Under the pieces are notes generated by a model. The model worked only from the letters and a program-made list of their open reading frames with translations. It had not been told where the DNA came from and ran no database searches. This document shows, piece after piece, positions 1 through 5,204 of a stretch of DNA of 5,204 nt. The stretch covers positions 1 through 5,204 of the forward strand of contig JASHRR010001171.1 in NCBI GenBank assembly GCA_030037185.1, read 5' to 3'. Source of the DNA: Xanthobacteraceae bacterium (lineage in GTDB: Bacteria > Pseudomonadota > Alphaproteobacteria > Rhizobiales > Xanthobacteraceae). Position numbers and translations under genes: made by a program. Every line of letters starts with the position of its first letter. Within the stretch, counting starts at the first letter, position 1.

Positions 1-1027
1 CGGCCGGCACCGAAAGGCTCGGCGTCTTGCGCGGGATGTGGAGCTCGACCATACAATAGGTCCCGGACGTCAGATCGCCGTCGGGATTCGGGACATCGAT
101 TTCCGTCAACAGCGTGCGCGTGCCGGGCTGCAGCGCGTCGGCAATACGGGTGACCGTGCCGGGGAACTCGCGATCAGGGAGTTCGGGCACACGCACGATG
201 GCGCCAACGCCCGGCGCGACGCCGAAGGCGGCGTCCTGCGGCACGTAGCTAAAGACGCGGATTACAGCCTTCTGCTGGATCTCGAACATGTAGGTGCCGC
301 CGGTTGCGTCTGCCTGCATCAGGTCACCAACATCGATATTGCGCTGGGTGACGATGCCGTCAAACGGCGCGATGATGTGGGTATATTGGAGGTTAAGCTG
401 CGCCGTCTCCACATTGGCTTCGTCGAGCTTTACGGTTCCCTGGTCCTGTTCGACGACGTATTGCTGATCCTGCACCTGCTGCTCCGGAACAGCCTTCGTC
501 TTGAGGAGGTTCTGATACCGGACGAGGTCCGTCTGGGCTTCCTTCAGTACCGCCTGGTCATGGGCGAGCTGCGCCTTGGCGTGGTCCAGCGCCGCCTGGT
601 AGGGGCGCGGATCGATAAGAGCAAGCTCCTGTCCCTTCCTTACATGATCACCGATGTCGACGGCGCGCTCCGAAATATAGCCGCTCACATGGGCATAGAT
701 GGTTGCCGCGGCGAAAGCGGCCGTTGTGCCCGGCAAGGAGACGGCAACAGTCGCGGGGCTCGCCTCGATGGCGGCGACGCGTACGCCGGGCACGAAATCG
801 CGCTCCTCGGTGGCCGTGGCCGCGACTTGCTGTCGCTGCGAATAACTTCGCCAAGCGCCCGTCGACAGGCCGGCTGCGAGCAATGTAAGGCCGCCAAGGG
901 CGAACAGACGCCCGCCCCATCGGCGCCGGTGCTTTTGGCTGTTCGCCATCTTGCTGTCACTGGCGCGGTGATGCTCGCGCATCTTGATCGTGCGATCGCG
1001 ATCATCGAAATGGATGAAATCATTCAT
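1..1027 (-). CDS. RND efflux periplasmic adaptor subunit (HlyD/AcrA family), 3' end cut by the window edge
   Basis: Periplasmic membrane-fusion protein that links the inner-membrane RND permease encoded just upstream to an outer-membrane channel. I read 342 residues with no stop before the left edge. Residues 1-37 are hydrophilic and basic (ending KHRRRW). Residues about 38-57 are a hydrophobic anchor (LFALGGLTLLAAGLSTGAW) with no lipobox cysteine, so it is probably an uncleaved membrane anchor. Next come the first lipoyl half (about 104-141, with AHVSGYISE and GDHVRKGQELALIDPRPY), a short alpha-hairpin (about 142-214, rich in Q, A and L), the second lipoyl half (about 215-250, with IIAPFDGIVTQRNIDVGD) and the beta-barrel domain (about 252-330, with PGTRTLLTEIDVPNPDG). 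The membrane-proximal domain starts near 332 and is lost at the edge. The first ATG is chosen because GAGGAG lies 7 bases upstream and the start overlaps the permease stop by 8 bases. ATGs at codons 16 and 27 are possible but have no good ribosome site. The family is certain; the substrate cannot be told. Confidence 0.95.
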   Translation of the reverse strand, partial: MNDFIHFDDRDRTIKMREHHRASDSKMANSQKHRRRWGGRLFALGGLTLLAAGLSTGAWRSYSQRQQVAATATEERDFVPGVRVAAIEASPATVAVSLPGTTAAFAAATIYAHVSGYISERAVDIGDHVRKGQELALIDPRPYQAALDHAKAQLAHDQAVLKEAQTDLVRYQNLLKTKAVPEQQVQDQQYVVEQDQGTVKLDEANVETAQLNLQYTHIIAPFDGIVTQRNIDVGDLMQADATGGTYMFEIQQKAVIRVFSYVPQDAAFGVAPGVGAIVRVPELPDREFPGTVTRIADALQPGTRTLLTEIDVPNPDGDLTSGTYCMVELHIPRKTPSLSVPA

Positions 1028-4000
1028 CGGGGAGCTCCTCAAACACGCCATAGGCGGCGACGCCGTCGTTGCGCTTGCGCAGCGTGGCAAACAGATACGG
1101 GACGATGAGCAGGGTGGTGGGAGTCGCGAACAATAGCCCCCCGATCACGGCGCGCGCGAGCGCCGCATTCTGCTCCTCGCCGGGGCCGCCGATCGCCATC
1201 GGGATCATGCCGACCACCATCGCCGCCGCCGTCATCAGCACCGGCCGGATGCGGGTACGGCCCGCATCAAGGGCGGCGCGGAACGCGCTCCTGCCTTTGA
1301 GCTGCTGCTCGCGCGCGAAAGTGACCAGGAGAATGGAATTCGCCGAGGCGACGCCGACCGCCATGATCGCGCCCATCAGCGAGGGGACGTTGAGCGTCGT
1401 GCCGGTGATGAACAGCATGGTGATGATGCCGCACAAGGTCGCCGGCAGCGCCAGGATCACCACCAACGGGTCGGCGAAATTCTGGTAGTTGACGACCATG
1501 AGCAGATAGACGAACACCGCCGCAAATAACAATCCAAGGCCCAGATTCCGGAAAGCATCGTGCATGCTCTGGATCTGCCCAAGAACCCGGATTCTGTTGC
1601 CGGGCTTGAGCTCCTTCTGCAGCTCAGCGACGACCTTGCCGATGTCGCCCGATACGCTGCCGAGATCGCGGCCTTGCACGCTGGCATAGATGTCATACAC
1701 CGGCTGGACATTCGTCTGGTTCAGGTTGGTCGGAACGCTGTCGCGCTGCAACGTTGCCACGTTGCTCAAGAGCCCGGGAATGGGCGGGCCGTTGGCGGCG
1801 AGCGCAGTGGACACCGGGGTATTGCCGAGCTCATTGAGCGAACTCAGCTGATGCTCCGGCGTCTGCACGGCGACGAAATAGGGAATCCCGGCTGCCGGAT
1901 CGGTCCAGAAATTGGGCGCGACCTGTTCCGAGGAGCTGAGGCTGGTGTTGACATTATTGGCGATGGCTTGCGCGTTGAGGCCGAGCTGCAGCGCCCGCGA
2001 CCGATCGATGTTCACCATGAAGGCCGGCGCATCGAGCTCCTGCTGGAGATGGGCGTCGGCGATGCCCGCGATGCCGGCGATGCGGCGCCGCAGCTCATGC
2101 GCCACGCGTAGATTGTTTGCCCGATCGCGACCGACGACCCCAAGGTCGATCTGCGCCGGCAATCCGAAATTGAGGATTTGCGTCATCATGTCGGCAGACT
2201 GGAAATAGAAGGTCACCGACGGAAAGGCGGCCGGGAGCACTGCGCGGAGCCGGCGCACATAGTCGGCGGTCGGCGCGTGCCCCTGCTTGAGGGATACCAG
2301 GATCACGCCGTCATTGACGTTGATGGTCGAGCCGTCGCTGAAAGCGAGGTTGTACGGCCGTTGCGGCACGCCAATGTCATCGACGATGAGGCTGCGCTGG
2401 CGCTCCGGAATGACCTCACGGATCTTATCCTCGACCTCCTGGAAGATGCGCTCGGTGGCTTCGATGCGGGTCGCCGCCGGGGCGCGGACGTGGAGCTTGA
2501 TCTGTCCCCCGTCGATGACGGGGAAGAAGTCGCGGCCGACCACGGCGAGCATCACGCCTCCGAGCGCGAGCATCAGCGCCGCGACGACCGGGACGATCAG
2601 GTGCTGCTTGAGCAGCATCGTCAGCACCCGCAGGTAGCCGCGGCGAAACCGCTCGAAGCCGCGCTCGAACCTCTGGTGCAGCCGCGCGAAGGAGTTGCCC
2701 GAGCCATCTGCCCCGCCGTGGTGCTCACCCTTGAGCAGCAGGCCGATCATCACCGGCGTCAATGTCCGCGACAGCGCATAGGACGCCAGCATCGCGAATA
2801 CGACCGCGAGGCCGAGCGGAGTGAACAGGAATTTTGCCGGCCCGTCGAGGAACACCACTGACGTGAACACGCAGCTGATCGCGAGTGTCGAGACCATCGT
2901 CGGCACCGCAATGCCGGCGGAGCCGTAGAGGGTCGCCGCGGCGAGATTCATGCCCTCGCCGCGCAGCCGATGGGTGTTCTCGATCGTCACTGTGGAATCG
3001 TCCACCAAGATGCCGACCGCCAGCGCCATGCCGCCCAGCGTCATGGTGTTGAGCGTATGGCCCATGAAGTAGAGGACGACGATCGACGTCAGGATCGACA
3101 GCGGGATCGAGATCAAGACGATGAGGGTCGAGCGCCATGAGCCGAGAAACAACAGGATCATCAGCCCGGTGAGCCCGGCCGCGATCGCCCCCTCGCGAAC
3201 CACCCCCGCGATCGACGCGGTGACCAGCTTCGATTGGTCGAACAGCTCGTTGATGTCCAGTCCGGGCGGCGCTGCCGCGCGGGCGACGTCAAGGACCTTG
3301 CGGACGCCGTTGACGACCGCAACGGTTGAGGCATTGCCGTTCTTGAGGACGCTCAGCAGCACCGAGCGCTGGCCATCGTTGCGCACGACGTTTTGCTGCA
3401 CGGCCCAGCCATCGTGCACCTGGCCGACATCCTTGAGGAACACCGTCTGACCATTGGTGTATTTGACCGGAATGTTATTCAGGTCCGTGATGCTCACAGG
3501 CATTGCGTTGCTGCGCACCGTGTATTGGGTATCGCCGATCTTGGCGAGACCGGACGGCAAGGTCAGGTTCTGAGCATTGACCGCATTCACCACGTCCGTT
3601 GCCGTCAGGCCTGTGGCCTGAAGCTTGAGCGAATCAATATCAACCATGATCTGTCGGTACTTGCCGCCGTCCGGGGCCGGGAAGGTCACGCCCGGCACCG
3701 GGGCAAGCTGCTGGCGCAGGTTGTAGAGCCCGTAGTCATAGAGCTGCTGCTCACTGAAACGGTCGGACTTGAGGCTGAGCTGCAGCACCGGAACGCTCGA
3801 GGCATTGTACGACACCACGATCGGCGCCTGAATGCCTGGCGGCATCACGGTGCGCACCGTATTGGTGGCCGAGACGATCTGCGCAATCGCGAGGTCGAGG
3901 TTGACATCGGGCTGGAAGTAAACCTTTTGCACCGAAATGCCGTTGAGGGTCTGCGCCTCCATGTTCTTGATGCCGGTCACGCTGGTACTGATGGCGTACT

Positions 4001-4202
4001 GACCGTAGGTGGTGACGCGCTGCTCCATCTCCGGCACGCTCAGGCCGGTGTACTGCCAGATCACCGACACCACCGGAATGTTGATCTCCGGGAAGATGTC
4101 CTGCGGCATGACCGTGATGGCCGAAACGCCGAGAAAGACAATGAGCACGGCCAGGACGTAGAAAGTGTAGGGAAATTTCAACGCAAATCTAACGATGCCC
4201 AT
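1020..4202 (-). CDS. RND efflux transporter permease subunit (AcrB/HAE-type), complete
   Basis: Inner-membrane proton-driven pump of a tripartite efflux system, 1060 residues, within the usual length for the family. The architecture is the doubled RND fold: TM1 (about 9-31), a large periplasmic porter loop (about 32-334), TM2-TM6 (about 336-490), a cytoplasmic linker rich in charge and glycine (about 491-530), TM7 (about 534-555), a second porter loop (about 556-880) and TM8-TM12 (about 885-1041). The N-terminus has the typical IFPEINIPVVSV stretch. TM4 carries the proton-relay pair D401-D402 in GILVDDSTVTIEN. In TM11, R984 and T991 match AcrB R971 and T978. In TM10 the motif VGVASANSILLV puts A954 where AcrB has K940, so the key lysine is missing. 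The DD pair with IEN and the adaptor partner favour the HAE group over the heavy-metal group, but this is inference and the substrate is unknown. AAGGA 7 bases before the ATG supports the start. The gene precedes its adaptor, the reverse of acrAB order. Confidence 0.97.
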   Translation of the reverse strand: MGIVRFALKFPYTFYVLAVLIVFLGVSAITVMPQDIFPEINIPVVSVIWQYTGLSVPEMEQRVTTYGQYAISTSVTGIKNMEAQTLNGISVQKVYFQPDVNLDLAIAQIVSATNTVRTVMPPGIQAPIVVSYNASSVPVLQLSLKSDRFSEQQLYDYGLYNLRQQLAPVPGVTFPAPDGGKYRQIMVDIDSLKLQATGLTATDVVNAVNAQNLTLPSGLAKIGDTQYTVRSNAMPVSITDLNNIPVKYTNGQTVFLKDVGQVHDGWAVQQNVVRNDGQRSVLLSVLKNGNASTVAVVNGVRKVLDVARAAAPPGLDINELFDQSKLVTASIAGVVREGAIAAGLTGLMILLFLGSWRSTLIVLISIPLSILTSIVVLYFMGHTLNTMTLGGMALAVGILVDDSTVTIENTHRLRGEGMNLAAATLYGSAGIAVPTMVSTLAISCVFTSVVFLDGPAKFLFTPLGLAVVFAMLASYALSRTLTPVMIGLLLKGEHHGGADGSGNSFARLHQRFERGFERFRRGYLRVLTMLLKQHLIVPVVAALMLALGGVMLAVVGRDFFPVIDGGQIKLHVRAPAATRIEATERIFQEVEDKIREVIPERQRSLIVDDIGVPQRPYNLAFSDGSTINVNDGVILVSLKQGHAPTADYVRRLRAVLPAAFPSVTFYFQSADMMTQILNFGLPAQIDLGVVGRDRANNLRVAHELRRRIAGIAGIADAHLQQELDAPAFMVNIDRSRALQLGLNAQAIANNVNTSLSSSEQVAPNFWTDPAAGIPYFVAVQTPEHQLSSLNELGNTPVSTALAANGPPIPGLLSNVATLQRDSVPTNLNQTNVQPVYDIYASVQGRDLGSVSGDIGKVVAELQKELKPGNRIRVLGQIQSMHDAFRNLGLGLLFAAVFVYLLMVVNYQNFADPLVVILALPATLCGIITMLFITGTTLNVPSLMGAIMAVGVASANSILLVTFAREQQLKGRSAFRAALDAGRTRIRPVLMTAAAMVVGMIPMAIGGPGEEQNAALARAVIGGLLFATPTTLLIVPYLFATLRKRNDGVAAYGVFEELPDE
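1035..1040 (-). promoter_or_regulatory. Ribosome binding site of the adaptor gene, inside the permease 3' end
   Basis: GAGGAG on the minus strand, 7 bases before the adaptor ATG at 1027. It lies in the last codons of the permease. Together with the 8-base overlap (ATGAATGA, positions 1027-1020) it fixes the adaptor start and points to translational coupling that would keep permease and adaptor levels linked. Confidence 0.8.
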
Positions 4203-4209
4203 CTCGAGA

Positions 4210-4214
4210 TCCTT
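4210..4214 (-). promoter_or_regulatory. Ribosome binding site of the RND permease gene
   Basis: AAGGA on the minus strand with a 7-base spacer to the ATG at 4202. This is a well-placed Shine-Dalgarno sequence. It supports the first ATG as the start, which also gives the expected short cytoplasmic N-terminus before TM1. Confidence 0.75.
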
Positions 4215-4249
4215 ATCGTTCCTGCAACGCCATCGGTCACCCCGCCACT

Positions 4250-4333
4250 TGGCTGTTCGGGATTATGCGCGGCAGCGCCTAGACGGCCGCACAGAGGTAT
4301 TGATTTTCGCGGCGCCGCGCTGTGGCTGTTCGG
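4250..4333. repeat. Pair of 11-bp direct repeats (TGGCTGTTCGG) upstream of the RND operon
   Basis: The word TGGCTGTTCGG occurs at 4250-4260 and 4323-4333 in the same orientation, 73 bases apart start to start. The two copies flank the 12-bp palindrome and the weak -10-like box. The first ten bases also occur at 936-945 inside the adaptor gene, which lowers the case for a specific site. Possible regulator binding sites or chance; no function is assigned. Confidence 0.3.
4308..4319. repeat. 12-bp perfect palindrome CGCGGCGCCGCG
   Basis: Perfect dyad symmetry over 12 bases, about 105 bases upstream of the permease start. There is no loop, so it would not form a useful RNA hairpin. A dimeric regulator could bind such a site, but in GC-rich DNA a palindrome of this kind can arise by chance. 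No regulator gene is in the window to pair it with. Confidence 0.3.
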
Positions 4334-4472
4334 AGTCTCGTTGTTTGGAATCCGCCGTGTCGCGAGTGGAATCGGAATCGCCCGGACGACGGTTGATTCG
4401 TTTTACGGTGGACATTGCGGCTGCCTCATGAGTAGCTTCGGTTGATGAGCGGGCGGTCAGCTTTTCTTTCAT

Positions 4473-4499
4473 CCGGCTTCGGCCGAGAGCCTCCGCCGG
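4473..4499 (-). terminator. GC-rich inverted repeat after the MFS gene, possible weak terminator
   Basis: The outer arms CCGGC and GCCGG enclose a second near-palindrome (GGCT, TCGGCCGA, AGCC with one mismatch), so the RNA can fold in more than one way. It begins 27 bases after the MFS stop, the usual place for a terminator. There is no T-run after it on the minus strand (GATGAAAG follows), so it is not a standard Rho-independent terminator. It could instead be a pause or a transcript-stabilising hairpin. Confidence 0.25.
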
Positions 4500-4525
4500 G
4501 TCGATCCCACGAGGTCGGCATACGT

Positions 4526-5204
4526 TCAGTGGTATTCCGAAGGCTCGACTTCGTATGAGCCGCTCTCGCGCGGTCGGCCCGCATGTGTAGACAGGTCCAC
4601 CCCTCGTTCGGTCTGTTGTCGCCAGCCGCGCGGGCTCGCACCGGCGAGCAGACGCGGGCGCGCGAGCAGCGATGCCCGGCGTCGCTGTTGTGTTTGTGAT
4701 GCCGTGATGTCGTCGTCAACGTCGCCGATCCGAAGCGGCAGGCGCAGGGCGGCGATAAAAGTCAGAGCATGCAGTGCGCAAAGCACCACGAATGTCCATG
4801 CGTAGCCGGTCGACGCTGTTTGATCCGCTACCGGCAAACTCAGCTTCCATCCGAGGACTGTTGCGCACAGTGTCGTCAGCGTCGGTCCACCTAGCCGCTG
4901 CACGATGTTGAGTGAGGTGGTGGCCGTCGGCAGGTCGCGACGGTCGACCGAGGCGTAGGCTGCCGACATTGAGGGAACACCGACGGCACTCTGCCCCATT
5001 CCCCGGAAGAAGAGTGCTGGCATCAATATAAGGAAGTTGAGGCCGTGGCCGGCCAGATAGACAAACGGCAGGGTAGCGGTCAGCGCCATCAACGCGCCTG
5101 CCGCGGACACCCGGCGAATACCGAACCGGTTGGTGAGCGCGCCCATCAACGGATAGGTGACCATCATCCCAAGTCCGAGTGGCGCAAGCATCCACCCCAT
5201 CTCG
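4526..5204 (-). CDS. Major facilitator exporter, DHA2-like (EmrB/QacA type), C-terminal part; 5' end beyond the window
   Basis: Inner-membrane proton-coupled exporter, seen only in its C-terminal part. The frame is open to the right edge. The ATG at 5200 has no ribosome site in view and falls where the family has a mid-protein segment (GWMLAPLGLGMMVTYPLMG), so it is taken as internal. Counting from that methionine, hydrophobic segments lie at about 4-22, 34-50, 54-75, 95-118 and 134-153. The loop GALTNRFGIRR is the second-half MFS signature between helices. RGMGQSAVGVPSMSAAY followed by LPTATTSLNIVQRLGG matches the region that in DHA2 drug exporters reads roughly G-x-G, then P, then an asparagine and R-Q-L-G-G. 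After the last helix comes an arginine-rich tail of about 67 residues with no hydrophobic segment, longer than usual. The gene is on the same strand as the RND operon, 323 bases upstream. Superfamily is sure, DHA2 subfamily likely, substrate unknown. Confidence 0.88.
   Translation of the reverse strand, partial: EMGWMLAPLGLGMMVTYPLMGALTNRFGIRRVSAAGALMALTATLPFVYLAGHGLNFLILMPALFFRGMGQSAVGVPSMSAAYASVDRRDLPTATTSLNIVQRLGGPTLTTLCATVLGWKLSLPVADQTASTGYAWTFVVLCALHALTFIAALRLPLRIGDVDDDITASQTQQRRRASLLARPRLLAGASPRGWRQQTERGVDLSTHAGRPRESGSYEVEPSEYH

Larger units (their letters stand above)
4203..4525. other. Intergenic region between MFS exporter and RND operon
   Basis: A 323-base gap without a convincing gene. 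On the minus strand it holds, in order, a GC-rich inverted repeat close to the MFS stop, the word GGAATC (plus-strand sense) at 4374, 4368 and 4347, an 11-bp direct repeat at 4323-4333 and 4250-4260, a 12-bp perfect palindrome at 4308-4319 and the permease ribosome site. The RND operon promoter should lie here if it is not read from the MFS gene. A CATAAT hexamer at 4267-4262 (minus) is the best -10-like box, about 60 bases before the start, but it has no recognisable -35 partner. A 69-codon open frame (4472-4263, minus) has basic, serine-rich low-complexity content and no close ribosome site, and I do not call it a gene. Confidence 0.6.

Noticed and set aside
38..1108. Long plus-strand open frame (356 codons) opposite the adaptor gene
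   Set aside because: It lies antisense to a clear lipoyl/HlyD-type protein, its translation is low-complexity and rich in R, G, D and H, and it has no recognisable domain. Long antisense frames are common opposite GC-rich genes.
2178..2861. Plus-strand open frame (227 codons) inside the permease gene
   Set aside because: It is antisense to the second porter loop and TM5-TM7 of the permease, with charged low-complexity sequence and no family match.
4262..4290. Promoter call built on CATAAT (4267-4262, minus) for the RND operon
   Set aside because: The -10-like box is good, but at 16-18 base spacing the upstream hexamers are GC-rich (GCGGCC and neighbours) with no TTGACA likeness. Kept only as a remark in the intergenic entry.
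4269..4290. Inverted repeat GCGGC...GCCGC with a 12-base gap
   Set aside because: Five-base GC arms are expected by chance in this composition, and there is no T-run or other supporting signal.
3393..4445. Plus-strand open frame (350 codons) opposite the permease N-terminal half and the upstream gap
   Set aside because: It is antisense to the well-supported RND permease and its translation (rich in H, R, D and L) shows no domain. It is a shadow of codon bias.
4263..4472. Possible small minus-strand gene (69 codons) between the MFS and RND genes
   Set aside because: The nearest purine-rich run (GGAGG) is about 17 bases before the ATG, too far for a normal start, and the peptide is low-complexity and basic. 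It could only be revived by conservation or expression data.
4426..4719. Minus-strand open frame (97 codons) overlapping the MFS tail in another frame
   Set aside because: It overlaps the MFS reading frame, is rich in R, H and T without hydrophobic or domain features, and has no support beyond being open.

Overview
The window is a GC-rich bacterial segment in which every supportable gene lies on the minus strand. It reads as a drug or solute export locus of a Gram-negative bacterium, because it encodes parts of a tripartite envelope pump. The base composition, the codon use and the style of the RND proteins suggest a high-GC proteobacterium. An alphaproteobacterium such as a Bradyrhizobium or Acetobacter relative is my best guess, but this is inference and no marker gene is present.

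Layout in the direction of transcription (right to left): (1) 5204-4526, the C-terminal part of a DHA2-type major facilitator exporter whose start lies beyond the right edge, with an unusually long charged tail; (2) 4525-4203, a 323-base gap with no convincing gene, holding a GC-rich hairpin just after the MFS stop, a perfect 12-bp palindrome and short repeated words; (3) 4202-1020, a complete 1060-residue RND efflux permease; (4) 1027-1, the first 342 residues of the matching periplasmic adaptor (HlyD/AcrA type), which runs off the left edge. The adaptor start overlaps the permease stop by 8 bases and has its own strong Shine-Dalgarno sequence inside the permease 3' end, so the two are very probably one translationally coupled operon.

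Functionally, the permease (inner membrane, proton driven) and the adaptor (anchored in the inner membrane, bridging the periplasm) form two of the three parts of an RND pump. The outer-membrane channel is not in the window and may follow the adaptor to the left. The upstream MFS exporter points the same way and may add a second export route, but the gap makes a shared transcript uncertain.

The most notable point is in the permease. The two transmembrane aspartates of the proton relay are present, but the lysine that pairs with them in AcrB (K940) aligns with alanine. This is otherwise a fairly ordinary efflux locus; I do not see a clearly new kind of system.
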